The notes beneath the pieces are model-generated. The model worked only from the letters and a program-made list of their open reading frames with translations, was not told the DNA's origin and made no database searches. 64,000 bases of DNA from Agrobacterium cucumeris (GTDB taxonomy: Bacteria; Pseudomonadota; Alphaproteobacteria; Rhizobiales; Rhizobiaceae), in NCBI RefSeq assembly GCF_030036535.1, contig NZ_CP080389.1, positions 124,001-188,000 of the forward strand, given 5' to 3'. The position numbers and the translations under genes are program-made. Numbering within the stretch: the stretch's first letter is position 1; the number at the start of each line of letters is the position of its first letter. Below are positions 25,198 through 34,837 of this stretch, in pieces.

Positions 25198-26747
25198 TGA
25201 TAATAGGAGCCGCCGCGGATGTTGGTGTGCGGCGGTGTCGGTTTGACGGGCTCTGCGGTGGGCCTTGCCCGATCGAGACCGGATTTGAGGATGGCGTTGA
25301 CGGAGGAATAGGTAATCGCGTTGATCATCAGCGCCCGCTCGCAGGCCGCCTCCAGACGCTCCCGCTCATAGCGGCGTGCCAGGGAGAGAATGCCGAAGGC
25401 GGAGCGGTATCCCTGCTCGGGATGAGGTCGGTCGCGCATCAGCCGCTCGACCAGAATGGCGGTGTTGACGCCGATCGTCATCGCCTGTCGGATCAGGCTT
25501 GCGGGTGTCGTGTTCGCATAGCGCTGGTGCGCCTTGGGCATGTGCTCGTTGACGGTGACATGACCGGAGCGCTGCGAGCGGCGGACGTGGCTGGCGACCC
25601 GCTTGTGGTCGTAGAAGATCTCAACCACCCGGTGGGTGAGCCGAACATCCACGCGCCGACCGATCAGCCCATGCGGCGTCGAGTAGAAGGTTCTGTCGAC
25701 CTCGACGTGGTAGTCGGGGTGGACCTTCGCCGATTTCCATTCCGCATATTCGAACGGTGTCGATGGCAATGGCGACAAGGCCGTACGTTCAATCTCCTCG
25801 AACATCTCCCGACGGCTCTTGCCGACATGGCGCATGGGCCGGTTGTTCAGGTCCTCCAGGAGAACGGCGATTGCGGCATTCAGATCGGCGAGGCTGAAGA
25901 AGCGCCTGTTGCGCAGCCGGGCCAGGATCCAGCGTTCGACGATCAGCACCGCACCCTCGACCTTTCCTTTGTCTCGGGGCTTGCGGCTTCGGGTCGGCAG
26001 GATCGTTGTGTCGTAATGCTCGGCCATGGCGGCAAAGGTCTGGTTGAGCGTCGGCTCGAACCACAGTGCCTTGACGACGCCCGCCTTCAGATTGTCGCAG
26101 ACGATCGCCTTCGGCACGCCGCCGAAGAAGCTCAGCGCCCGGCACTGCCCCTCGATCCAGTCAGGCAGCTTTTGACTGAAGCTGGCATGGGCGAAGGTGA
26201 AGGATGACGCGCCCAGCACGGCCACGAAGATTTGCGCCTGGCGGATGACGCCGGTATCGGGGTCGATGACGGGCAAGGTGTGGCCGGCATAGTCGGTCTG
26301 CATCACCGCGCCCGCCACGTGACGATTGCGGAATGTCGCGCTCGTGCGGCGCTGGAATATGCCGAACCTGTCGCAGAACCAAGTGTAGCCATAACCGTCG
26401 GGGTGGGCACCTCGATATTCCTGCCAAAGCAGCGTCAGCGTCACGCCCTTGCGCTTCAGCTCGCGCGCGATCATCGGCCAATCCGGCTCGATCAGATCCT
26501 GCGGCGGACGGCCCACCCTCCGGAATAGAAGCCCTTCAAGCGCCGCATCATCGTCACAACCAGGCGGAAGCGGCCAGCCCCAAAGCCCTGCCTCTCGCGC
26601 TCGCAACAGATAGGTCGAAACCGAGGTCTTGCTGATCTTCAGCCGTTCCGACACCGCACGCACGGAAAGCCCATGCTCATGCGTCAGCCGCAGGATCGAT
26701 CGTATGTCCTTCACGCTCGTTCGTCTCGCTTGCTTCCGTCTTGGCAT
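25194..26747 (-). CDS. istA: IstA transposase
   Basis: A 517-residue DDE transposase. The N-terminal HTH ([27 protein letters not shown]) is followed by the rve catalytic core: Asp in [12 protein letters not shown], Asp in [11 protein letters not shown] and Glu in [17 protein letters not shown] 26747 has GAGAGGGG just upstream; the frame also allows a TTG at 26759. No disruption was seen, so together with IstB it may mobilise IS21-b. Confidence 0.92.
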   Translation of the reverse strand: MPRRKQARRTSVKDIRSILRLTHEHGLSVRAVSERLKISKTSVSTYLLRAREAGLWGWPLPPGCDDDAALEGLLFRRVGRPPQDLIEPDWPMIARELKRKGVTLTLLWQEYRGAHPDGYGYTWFCDRFGIFQRRTSATFRNRHVAGAVMQTDYAGHTLPVIDPDTGVIRQAQIFVAVLGASSFTFAHASFSQKLPDWIEGQCRALSFFGGVPKAIVCDNLKAGVVKALWFEPTLNQTFAAMAEHYDTTILPTRSRKPRDKGKVEGAVLIVERWILARLRNRRFFSLADLNAAIAVLLEDLNNRPMRHVGKSRREMFEEIERTALSPLPSTPFEYAEWKSAKVHPDYHVEVDRTFYSTPHGLIGRRVDVRLTHRVVEIFYDHKRVASHVRRSQRSGHVTVNEHMPKAHQRYANTTPASLIRQAMTIGVNTAILVERLMRDRPHPEQGYRSAFGILSLARRYERERLEAACERALMINAITYSSVNAILKSGLDRARPTAEPVKPTPPHTNIRGGSYYQ

Positions 26748-26923
26748 GGCCCCTCTCAACCCAATGATGAGAGGGCAAAATGCCAGAACGGCGCTCCCGA
26801 GAACCGACCGTCATATCCGCCCCGAAAACTGTCCGGGAATTAGCGGAATCACTGTCCCGTATTTACTGAAATCGCTGTCCGCGAATTACCGGAATCGGTG
26901 TCCGTGATTTAGTGAAACACGCA

Positions 26924-27583
26924 GAATTTGGCTTGGAATTCGTGGCCGTTGTCGGTCCTGATCTCATGGATTCGGAACGGGAACTTCTCGATGATGTGGT
27001 CGACGAAGTCGATGGCGCTAGCCTGGGTGTGTTTCTCGTAGATTTTCAGAGCCCGCACCCTTGTCGCGTCATCAATGGCAGTGAACTGGAAGCGTCGAAC
27101 CTTTTCACCGCACGCCCCTTTAAAAGTCAGGAACTTGACGTCCATCTGAATGTGGTGGCCGGGAACCTGCTTGTTGTAACGCTTGGTATGGACCTTGCGT
27201 AGGCGGGTGCCGCGCGGAAGGCGGTTGACGCCATTGCGTTTCAATATTCGGGAGACGGTTGCGTCTGATACCTTGATGCCGTGATACCGCGCCAGATACC
27301 AAACGATGCGCATGGGTCCGAGATAATATTTGCTCCGGAGATGGAGAACCTTCTCTTCGATCTCGATAGGCGTTCTGTTGGCGTGCCATTTAGGAATGGG
27401 CGGGTGATTCACCAAACCGGCGTCGCCGTGTTTCCGATAGGCTTCACGCCAACGGTAGAAGCTGCTGCGACCAATCCCAAAATACCGGCAGGTCTTCGCA
27501 ACATGCCCAGTCTCGTCAGCATGCCGCAGAATGCGTAGCTTGCGCTGTATCTCGCGCTGATCCTTGTTCATGTGCATCTCCAT
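26924..27583 (-). pseudogene. IS481 transposase, N-terminal part
   Basis: From ATG 27583 it reads MEMHMNKDQREIQRKLRIL, an HTH region (TGHVAKTCRYFGIGRSSFYRWRE), then the DDE core up to HEIRTDNGHEFQAKF, where the IS21-b insertion begins. It joins in frame to 24043-24293 across the 8-bp duplication. Confidence 0.9.
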
Positions 27584-27638
27584 CGTCCCAGAATTGGGAA
27601 GCTAATGGAAATGTCCCGCGAGTACCGACATATCTACA

Positions 27639-27996
27639 GGCTGTCGATGGCACCCGCCGTTGGCGAAGCCTCCTTCCCCTCCAGCTCCCGCGCCTCCATG
27701 ACGAGGTGATGATTGATCCGTGACCAAAGGCCCATGGCCCGCCATTCATAAAAATACCGCTGCACCGTCGAACTGGGCGGAAAGTCCTTCGGCAGCATCC
27801 GCCACTGACAACCTGTCGACGCAATATAAAGAAGCGCGTTCACAACCTCGCGTAGATCGGTCTTGCGCGGCCGACCCAAACGCCGGGGAGCAGGCATGAA
27901 AGCCGCAACAAAATCCCATTCGCGATCCGTGACATCGCTTGCATATCGGGCCGTATGACGAACATAATTCTGCCGGGTGGTTTCAGTCCAAGCCAT
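27639..27996 (-). pseudogene. IS5 family transposase, N-terminal part
   Basis: From ATG 27996 it reads MAWTETTRQNYVRHTARYASDVTDREWDFVAAFMP, then LREVVNALLYIASTGCQWRMLPKDFPP and FYEWRAMGLW, the usual N-terminus of IS5-group transposases (DUF4096-like). It ends after about 110 residues at the IS481 boundary; the DDE domain is missing. Confidence 0.85.
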
Positions 27997-28069
27997 CGTG
28001 CTCTCCATCGAATCTTCGCAAATCCGATGAAATCACAACTGACTGAAATCACTCACATATTTTTGGGTC

Positions 28070-28644
28070 AGCCTCTCAGAGAGTTGCTGACTGCCCGCCG
28101 CGCTTTGGTCAAAGATCAGGTGACCGCGAAGACGCGGCTTGCTACTGCACGGAACCCGCTCGTGCGAGAACAGCTTGGCCGCCGCATTGAGGACATCGGT
28201 GCCGATATTCAAGCGCTTGATGAGGTCATTGCGCAGATCGCCAGGCAGCGAGGCACCCTTGAAGAGCGCATCCGCCGATTGATGACCATTCCGGGGATTG
28301 GTCGTCTGACCGCAACCACCATGCTGATCGACATGCCGGAGCTTGGGCACCTCGAGGGCAAGAAGATCACCGCTCTCGCCGGACTTGCGCCAATGACGCA
28401 GCAATCTGGAAAGTGGCAGGGCAAGGAGCGGATTACCGGCGGACGGTCATCCATTCGGCGCGCGATCTACATGCCCGCACTTGTCGCCATCCGTTTCAAC
28501 CGAGACCTCCACGACAAGTATCAGCAGTTGCTAAAGGCCGGCAAAGCGAAGAAAGTCGCCATTACCGCCATCATGCGGCGCATCATCGTTCTTGCAAATA
28601 CTTTGCTGCGTGAGAGGCGAGATTGGCTGCCTGATCGCCCTTGA
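28070..28644 (+). pseudogene. IS110 family transposase, C-terminal part (type d)
   Basis: It contains LRELLTARRALVKDQVTAKTRL, a coiled linker, then the transposase_20 domain: RRLMTIPGIGRLTATTMLIDMPELGHLEGKKITALAGLAPMTQQSGKWQGKERITGGRSSIRRAIYMPAL. The RuvC-like N-terminal half is missing; unrelated sequence precedes it from about 28070. It is not the partner of any N-terminal half here by obvious similarity. Confidence 0.75.
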
Positions 28645-29576
28645 CCAAGACGGATACTCGACCGCCGGTCGAAGTGATGGTGGGTTTCATTGACGCTCAT
28701 CGGGGCGCGCACGGGGTCGAGCCGATCTGCAGCCTTCTGCCGATTGCCCCGTCCACATATTACGATCATCTGGCGAGACGATCTGATCCGACACGGCTGT
28801 CAGTTCGTGCGCGCCGGGACGAAGCGTTACGTCCCGAGATCCGGCGCATCTTCGAGGAGAACTATCAGGTCTATGGGGTGCGCAAGGTTTGGCGGCAGTT
28901 GCGTCGCGAGGGCTTTTACGTTGCCCGCTGCACCGTTGGCAGATTGATGAAGGTCATGGGCATTCAAGGTATTATCAGAGGCAAGCCGCACAAGACGACG
29001 ATCCCGGACAAAAAGCAGCCTTGCCCGATGGACAAGGTTAACCGCCAGTTCCAGGTGCCGGCGCCGAACATGCTATGGGTCAGCGATTTCACCTATGTCG
29101 CCACCTGGAGGGGCTTCGCTTATGTCGCCTTCGTCATCGACGCCTATGCCCGCAAGATTGTCGGCTGGCGCGTCAGCACCACGGCTCATGCGGGGTTCGT
29201 TCTCGACGCACTGGAACAGGCGGTTCACGACAGGCGTCCAGCAAAAGGTATGGGGCTGGTTCATCACAGCGACAGGGGTGCGCAATACCTGTCCATTCGC
29301 TACAGTGAGCGGCTCGCAGAAGCCGGGATCGAACCCTCGGTGGGCAGCGTTGGCGACAGCTATGACTGGCCGAAACAATCAACGGCCTTTTCAAGGCAGA
29401 GGTCATTCACCGGCGCGGACCATGGCGGAGCTTCGAAGCCGTCGAATATGCCACGCTGGAATGGGTCGACTGGTTTAACAACCGCCGCCTGCTCGAGCCA
29501 ATCGGGAACATCCCGCCAGCCCAGGCAGAGGAGAACTTCTATGCAGCTCTGGAAACTGAAGCCATGGCCGCGTAAC
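28641..29576 (+). pseudogene. IS3 family transposase OrfB with 7-bp deletion
   Basis: It reads YQVYGVRKVWRQLRREGFYVARCTVGRLM and LWVSDFTYVATWRGFAYVAFVIDAYARKIVGW, an IS3-group DDE transposase. After GDSYD (29366) family members continue with NALAETINGLF. Here the bases AACGCGC expected next appear to be missing, and the true frame continues one frame over as AETINGLFKAEVIHRRGPWRSFEAVEYATLEWVDWFNNRRLLEPIG up to TAA at 29574-29576. No orfA precedes it. Inactive. Confidence 0.82.
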
Positions 29577-29898
29577 TAACCGTAATTAGCCTCCGGCAAA
29601 CCCGGCGCGTGTGTGGATGCCCCCGACTTTGCAAGGGTTTTCTTCCGATTTCTTTTGCAGCATGTTGCTTCTATCGGTCGTGTGTCAGGCCTCTGATCGT
29701 GGCCTGCGCCACGGGGCCGGTATGCAGTTCGAAGAACAGGGGCCACATCGGTTCAAAGAGCTTTGTGCTCGAGCCCCGGGACTGGTTTACCCCGTCCTGA
29801 ACATTGAAGTCCTTGCCGCATAGGTCGTCAGTCGATTTCCTTGCCGGGATCAAACGACCCCGAGACGTTCGCCGCTACCTCCTGTAGGAGGTGACGGT

Positions 29899-30663
29899 TC
29901 ACGCCATTCGATAATCTTGCTCTCTTGTCATGATCGCCCATATGATCCGGGCCATCTTGTTGGCCAAGGCAACAGCCGCAACCATGCGAGGTTTGCGCCC
30001 GACAAGCTGTCCAAGCCAGTTGTCTGGCAAAATGCCCTTTCGGATGATCCAGCGAATCCGGCTCATAGCGCCGATAATCAGCAGTTTTCGGATATCGGAC
30101 TGGCCCATTTTACTCACCCCGCCATGACGTTGCTTGCCACCCGTAGACCTCTGCCGTGGCACTATGCCGAGCCAGGCGGCAAAGTTCCTGCCGCTGGAAA
30201 ACGTGCGCAGATCCGGAGCAAACGCCATTACTGCACCGGCCGTCACTGGTCCCACACCTGGCACCGTGCAGAGACGCCGCATCTCAAGGGTTTCTTTTAT
30301 AGCGCCTCTCAGCCTGAGGGTCAGGCCATCGATCTTGGCCGTAAGCAGGGCAATCTGATCAAGGTAAAGTTGGGCCATCTCCCTGACGCTGTCCGGGATC
30401 TGGATGGTCTCGTCCTCCAGCAGGGCCGCTGCTTGCTTGAGATGGGTTGGCCCTTGCGGAAAGACCAGACCGAACTCGGCTAAGTGACCCCGCAGCGCAT
30501 TGATCAGTTGCGTACGCTGGCGAACAAAGCACTGGTGGGTTCGGAAAACTACAGCGCGCGCTTGATGCTCGGCGCTCTTCACAGCAACACAATGCATGTT
30601 CGGGCGCAATACCGCTTCAGCAATTGCCGCAGCATCTGCCGCGTCATTCTTCTGCCGCTTGAC
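29899..30663 (-). pseudogene. IS110 transposase type b, C-terminal part
   Basis: After the RIT junction the minus-strand frame continues VKRQKNDAADAAAIAEAVLRPN, then a helical linker and the transposase_20 domain (CTVPGVGPVTAGAVMAF, AAWLGIVPRQRSTGGKQRHGGVSKMGQSDIRKLLIIGAMS), ending at TREQDYRMA. The serine of the second active site lies in the STGGK region. The N-terminal part is at 34500-34754, on the other side of the RIT. The 290 bases between 29610 and 29898 are non-coding IS end. Confidence 0.9.
30658..30663. repeat. RIT copy 2 left junction sextet
   Basis: CTTGAC, complement of GTCAAG (Val-Lys codons 84-85 of the target transposase). The same sextet in the same orientation is at 34500-34505 beyond the right-hand palindromic module, so it behaves as the strand-exchange overlap or target duplication. 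Confidence 0.75.
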
Positions 30664-30794
30664 TAATCACGAGGTCGTCGTAATGCGGAGGAGCGCGGCC
30701 TGATCGGCGGATTTTCGCTGTTTTCCGATCGGCTTGCTTTGCATTATTCGGTGCCGAACCTCTGCGGGTCAATCGACCAACAGAGGACTCGCCA

Positions 30795-32024
30795 ATGCCC
30801 TATATCCGTCACGAACTAATTGCCGCACTCAATTCCTCCCTTATCAGTCAGCGATACAGCCCGGTCGTGGTGAGGAATTACTGCACCTACGCATCTGGAT
30901 TTCTCGATTATCTGGGACAGCGGGGCATCCTGGTCGCAGACGTGATCGACGTGCAGGTAGAGCAATACCTGCGGCACGCGATCGTAAAGTTCGAAAAGGA
31001 GCGTGGTCGACGTCCCGGCGCACGCTGGCACGAGGTTCCGCGCTCCGGAATTCATGCGCTGTTGCGACTTGCTCACGGTCAATGGCCGCCAGCAATCGAG
31101 CCTATCTGCGCGGCCGATGTGGCCCGATTTGCAGTTTGTGACGAATACGAAATCTGGCTGCGTGAGGAACGCGGGTTGGCTCGCTCCAGCGTCGCAGCGC
31201 TGATGTGGGAAGCCCGGAACTTTCTTGCCTGGCAGATCGATTACGGAAGCGGCGGCTTGGCGGGGCTGAGCGTCGTTGACGTAGACCGTTACATGGATCT
31301 GCGCGCGCCGAAACTGACGCGCTGCTCGCTGAAGTCTGTCGCAGAGCGGCTTCGCTCGCTGCTGCGATATCTCCACATCACGGGTCGCGTCACAACGGAC
31401 CTGTCAGGGCATGTGATAGCTCCGACGCTTTATGCATATGAAGGAGTGCCCTCAATCCTGGAGCGAGACCAGATCGCCGCGGTGCTGGAAACCGCGAGGG
31501 CGGACAAGACGCCAGCGGGGCTGCGGGACCATGCAATCCTGCAACTCCTTGCAACATATGGGCTACGGTCTGGAGAGATCCGCAATCTGCGGATCGAGGA
31601 CATCGACTGGCGGACGGAAGCCATCCATGTTCGCCACCACAAGACGCGGGCCAGCACATCGCTGCCCCTGATGGAGCCGGTCGGTGAAGCGTTGCTTGCT
31701 TATCTGCGTTCCGGGCGGCCCGTGACGGACGCCAGGGAAATCTTCCTCCGCACGCGCGCGCCCTATCGCAAGCTCGACAAGCTTTACAGCGTGGTTCGCC
31801 GGTGGCTCCGTGACGCTGGTGTCCAACCGCCTGGTAAGTGTGGACCCCATATCTTCCGCCATGCGCGCGCTGTTGAGATGTTGCGGGTCGCGGTGCCTCA
31901 AAAGGTCATCGGCGACGTGCTGGGGCACCGTTCGACGGGATCGACGGCTCCCTACCTCAAGCTCGCCACCGAGGACCTCAGGGCCATTGCGCTTGACGTG
32001 CCGGGAATGGAGGTGCTGGCATGA
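30795..32024 (+). CDS. ritA: RIT tyrosine recombinase A (copy 2)
   Basis: Same 409-residue sequence as the product of 12732-13961, with the Arg/His-x-x-Arg/His/Tyr catalytic set (GLRSGEI, HIFRHA, GHRSTGSTAPY) intact. It has the same Shine-Dalgarno hairpin upstream (30759-30786) and a four-base overlap with ritB. Confidence 0.9.
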   Translation: MPYIRHELIAALNSSLISQRYSPVVVRNYCTYASGFLDYLGQRGILVADVIDVQVEQYLRHAIVKFEKERGRRPGARWHEVPRSGIHALLRLAHGQWPPAIEPICAADVARFAVCDEYEIWLREERGLARSSVAALMWEARNFLAWQIDYGSGGLAGLSVVDVDRYMDLRAPKLTRCSLKSVAERLRSLLRYLHITGRVTTDLSGHVIAPTLYAYEGVPSILERDQIAAVLETARADKTPAGLRDHAILQLLATYGLRSGEIRNLRIEDIDWRTEAIHVRHHKTRASTSLPLMEPVGEALLAYLRSGRPVTDAREIFLRTRAPYRKLDKLYSVVRRWLRDAGVQPPGKCGPHIFRHARAVEMLRVAVPQKVIGDVLGHRSTGSTAPYLKLATEDLRAIALDVPGMEVLA

Positions 32025-33388
32025 CCGCCCGCTGGCCCGATCCCGACCGCGCGATCATTGACCGCCATGTCGCGATCCTTGATCTGCACAGCATGAAAAG
32101 CCGAGCCTGTTATCGGCAGGTCCTGCATGGCTTCCAGGATGTGGCCGAACGTTACGATGCACTCGGTCAGGAAGTGCTGATTGCGTGGCTGCGTAAATCG
32201 GCCGAATGCTGGGCAGCGACGACGCGGCTACACCGCACCCGCATCATTGACCGGTTCCTCGAACGCCTGGTGGAAATCGGCGCGATCGAACGCAATCCCG
32301 TCACCGCTCTGCGAGATGCGTGCAATATCAAGCAGTGCATGCCCATCTGGCGGGCATTGGCGTCGCGGGATCCGGAACAGGCTCTCGCCGAACTGCGCCA
32401 GCCCAGGCCGTTCGGCAGCGTGCTGGGCGAAATGATGGCTGAGCATGTCGCGATGATGCGGCGCAGAGGATACAAATACACTTCGCAGCCCCTGTTGCTC
32501 TTGCGGTTCGACCGGTTCCTGCAGCTGCATCCGGGACCGGAGGCCGAACCGCTGAGCGCCATGGTTGATCGATGGGCGGCAACGAATGTCACGCGTCACC
32601 AAGTGGAGGAATGCGAAAAGCTCAAACGCGTCTTTGCGAAAATCCTTCGTCACCGCGACCCGTCGATACCTGTGCGGCGACCGGACCCGAGACCGAGGAA
32701 GGAGGCGGCCAGGCAATGGCGAAAGGCTCATATCTACTCGCCTGCCGACGTGCGGCGGATGCTCGAGGTTGCCCGCACCTATCCGTCTCCACGGGTGCCG
32801 CTTCGGCCGCTGAGCATGTACACAATGCTGCTGCTGGCCTATTGCGCAGGCTTGCGGCGCGGCGAGCTTGCCCGGCTCGATCTTGGTGACGTTGACCTGC
32901 GGGACGGTACGGTAACCGTCCGGCAGACCAAGTTCTTCAAGACTCGGATACTGCCGCTTCCCGACAGCGTTGTAGTCGAGCTTCGCGCCTACGTCGATGC
33001 ACGGCGTCGTGCCGGTGGATCACAGGACGCGCGCTCCGGCTTGTTCTGGCACGAGCGAGGCGACGGTCACTACACGCCGGAAATGATCACGTGGTTGCTC
33101 TCTGACGTCATACGTCGCGCTGGGTTGAAGCCATTGCGAGGAAAAGCGGGCCCTCGCGTTCATGACCTGCGCCACTCGATGGTCGTGAACAGAATCCTGG
33201 AATGGTACCGGACGGGCATCAACCCGCAGGATCGCCTGCCGTTCCTCGCGACCTATCTCGGCCATAGGGATATCAACTCTACATTGGTCTACATCACCGT
33301 CACGCAGGAGCTGCTGCATTACGCGAATGAGCGGTTCCGGGCAGTTGGCGCACCGTGCCTCAGCATGGGGCAGGAGATGCGGCCATGA
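32021..33388 (+). CDS. ritB: RIT tyrosine recombinase B (copy 2)
   Basis: Same 455-residue sequence as 13958-15325; catalytic motifs GLRRGEL, HDLRHS and GHRDINSTLVY are present. ATGA overlaps on both sides. Confidence 0.9.
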   Translation: MTARWPDPDRAIIDRHVAILDLHSMKSRACYRQVLHGFQDVAERYDALGQEVLIAWLRKSAECWAATTRLHRTRIIDRFLERLVEIGAIERNPVTALRDACNIKQCMPIWRALASRDPEQALAELRQPRPFGSVLGEMMAEHVAMMRRRGYKYTSQPLLLLRFDRFLQLHPGPEAEPLSAMVDRWAATNVTRHQVEECEKLKRVFAKILRHRDPSIPVRRPDPRPRKEAARQWRKAHIYSPADVRRMLEVARTYPSPRVPLRPLSMYTMLLLAYCAGLRRGELARLDLGDVDLRDGTVTVRQTKFFKTRILPLPDSVVVELRAYVDARRRAGGSQDARSGLFWHERGDGHYTPEMITWLLSDVIRRAGLKPLRGKAGPRVHDLRHSMVVNRILEWYRTGINPQDRLPFLATYLGHRDINSTLVYITVTQELLHYANERFRAVGAPCLSMGQEMRP

Positions 33389-34389
33389 GCAAGGTTGACC
33401 GGTTCCCGGCCCTGCTGCGCGCGTTCTTCTACGAATGGCTGGTCGAGCAGCGCAACGCATCCATCCATACAGTCCGATCATACCGCGATACCTGGCGGTT
33501 GTTGCTCCGGTTCGTCGCCCAGCGTACTGGGAAGAAGGTGGCTATGATCACGCTGGCCGATCTGGCCGCCAGCGAGGTCGCCGCGTTCCTCAGTCACGCC
33601 GAACATGACCGTGGCGGTACGATCGGCACGCGCAACTGCCGGCTTGCGGCGATCCGCAGCTTCTTCCACTTCGTGGCCACAAGGGATCCTGGATCGATCG
33701 CGCAATGCGTGGAAATCCTCAACATACCGATCAAGCGCGCTCCGGTGTCGGAACCGAGCTATCTGGATCCGGCGGAAGTGACGGCGATCCTCGCTCAGCC
33801 AGATCGTTCGACCATTGAGGGCATGCGGGATCATGCGCTGCTCTCGTTCCTCTACAACAGCGGCGCACGAATACAGGAAGCGCTCGACCTTTGCCCAGAA
33901 GCAATCCGGTTCGAAAGCCCGAGTTGCGTGCGTTTGACCGGTAAGGGACGGAAGGAACGTATCTGTCCGCTCTGGCCAGAAACCGTGATGTTGCTGCGGA
34001 AACTGCTTGAACGGCAACCACGGGCGCCCGACCAGCGGCTGTTCGTCAACCGCTATGGCGAGCCGCTCAGCGCCTCCGGGGTCCGGTTCAAGCTCGCCGC
34101 CTACGTGAAGGCGGCGGCCGAAACCATGCCAACGCTGCGTGCCAAGCACGTAACGCCACACGCCTTCCGGCACGCCACCGCCGTGCACCTCATCTCGGCC
34201 GGCGTCGACATTACGGTCATCCGAAGCTGGCTCGGTCATGTCAGCCTCGACACGACCAACCACTATGCCAGGGCCAATCTGGAAACGAAGCGGAAAGCCC
34301 TGGAAAAGGTCGCCGTTCCAGCCACACCCGGCAGCCAGCCATCCTGGAAGCGCGATGCCAGCGTGCTCGCCTGGCTCGACACACTCTGA
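33385..34389 (+). CDS. ritC: RIT tyrosine recombinase C (copy 2)
   Basis: Same 334-residue sequence as 15322-16326; motifs SGARIQEAL, HAFRHA and GHVSLDTTNHY are intact. ATG 33385 overlaps the ritB stop. Confidence 0.9.
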   Translation: MSKVDRFPALLRAFFYEWLVEQRNASIHTVRSYRDTWRLLLRFVAQRTGKKVAMITLADLAASEVAAFLSHAEHDRGGTIGTRNCRLAAIRSFFHFVATRDPGSIAQCVEILNIPIKRAPVSEPSYLDPAEVTAILAQPDRSTIEGMRDHALLSFLYNSGARIQEALDLCPEAIRFESPSCVRLTGKGRKERICPLWPETVMLLRKLLERQPRAPDQRLFVNRYGEPLSASGVRFKLAAYVKAAAETMPTLRAKHVTPHAFRHATAVHLISAGVDITVIRSWLGHVSLDTTNHYARANLETKRKALEKVAVPATPGSQPSWKRDASVLAWLDTL

Positions 34390-34473
34390 AATAATGCGGA
34401 GGAACATCGACAAGAACGGCGAAAATCCGCCGATCAGGCCGCGCTCCTCCGCATTACGACGACCTCGTGATTA

Positions 34474-34505
34474 GTAAAGTTATGCTCACCTCGCCATAAC
34501 TTGAC
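34474..34505. repeat. Palindromic att-like module, right side of RIT copy 2
   Basis: GTAAAG, TTATG, CTCACCTCGC, CATAA, CTTGAC. If the element were circularised by joining the two CTTGAC sextets, this module would sit between the two 55-bp inverted repeats and form the centre of a long palindrome, a plausible attP. Confidence 0.75.
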
Positions 34506-34754
34506 GAAAGGCTTTACATAAATAGGCGGAATCAGCCTGACATCGTGGCCGCTGCTCTGCGCGACGCGGCCCCAATAGTGGCTGGTCGCGCACGCTTCCA
34601 TTGCCACAATGCATGGCTCCTGCGTATCAAGCACCTGCATCAGCTTCGCGCGGGAAACCGTACGGTTAAATAGAACCGCCCCACCCCGATCAGTGCCACA
34701 GATCTGAAAGCTTCGTTTGGCGAGGTCAATTGCCAAAATATGCACGTTAGACAT
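34500..34754 (-). pseudogene. IS110 transposase type b, N-terminal part
   Basis: From ATG 34754 it reads MSNVHILAIDLAKRSFQICGTDRGGAVLF, AMEACATSHYWGRVAQ and PPIYVKPFVK, 85 codons ending exactly at the RIT junction. It has AAGGAGGAGACC upstream. The DEDD-type first Asp lies in AIDLAK. It joins in frame with 29899-30663 if the RIT is removed. Confidence 0.9.
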
Positions 34755-34837
34755 GGTCTCCTCCTTCAAATGCGCCACCCTGGCGCGGATGACATCATAC
34801 GATGCCAGGCGAAGGGGCATCCACCGCATCAGTTCAG

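Larger units (their letters stand above)
24294..26923 (-). mobile_element. Intact-looking IS21 family element (IS21-b)
   Basis: A 2,630-bp insertion within the IS481 transposase. It is bounded by an 8-bp duplication GAATTTGG (24286-24293 and 26924-26931). Its ends are inverted (TGCGCATTTCGC and TGCGTGTTTCAC), with several GGGACAGxxATTxC-type repeats at both ends as usual for IS21. It has complete istA and istB genes, so it could be active. Confidence 0.92.
24001..27638 (-). mobile_element. IS481 family element split by IS21-b
   Basis: Ends are TGTAAGCTGCAGG at 24001 and TGTAGATATGTCGG (complement ending 27638). Removing the IS21-b insert and one copy of the 8-bp duplication leaves exactly 1,000 bp, the same length as the uninterrupted copy at 45326-46325. 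No target duplication is visible around the outer ends, so the flanks were rearranged later. Confidence 0.88.
30664..34473 (+). mobile_element. RIT element copy 2
   Basis: 3,810 bp, same as copies 1 and 3, with 55-bp terminal inverted repeats at 30664-30718 and 34419-34473. This is the only copy with a simple history: it splits a single IS110 type b transposase in the antisense direction, between VK and RQKND. On the right the palindromic att-like module lies between the inverted repeat and the target; on the left it does not. Confidence 0.92.
29610..34837 (-). mobile_element. IS110 family element type b, interrupted by RIT copy 2
   Basis: Subterminal inverted GTGGATGCCCC motifs occur at both ends (29614-29625; complement near 34815-34825), as in the IS1111 group of IS110. 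Without the RIT the element would be about 1.4 kb. Its left ~1.05 kb recurs exactly at 58846-59899, and its right end recurs inverted at 58685-58845. On the right it abuts and truncates the molybdenum hydroxylase gene. Confidence 0.82.

Noticed and set aside
29611-29823. 70-codon plus-strand frame in the IS110 b end
   Set aside because: It lies in the non-coding end of the IS, repeated with it at 58.8 kb; more likely part of an RNA-coding region than a protein.
29917-30483. 188-codon plus-strand frame inside IS110 type b, also at 59153-59719
   Set aside because: Antisense to the transposase C-terminal domain; no recognisable product.
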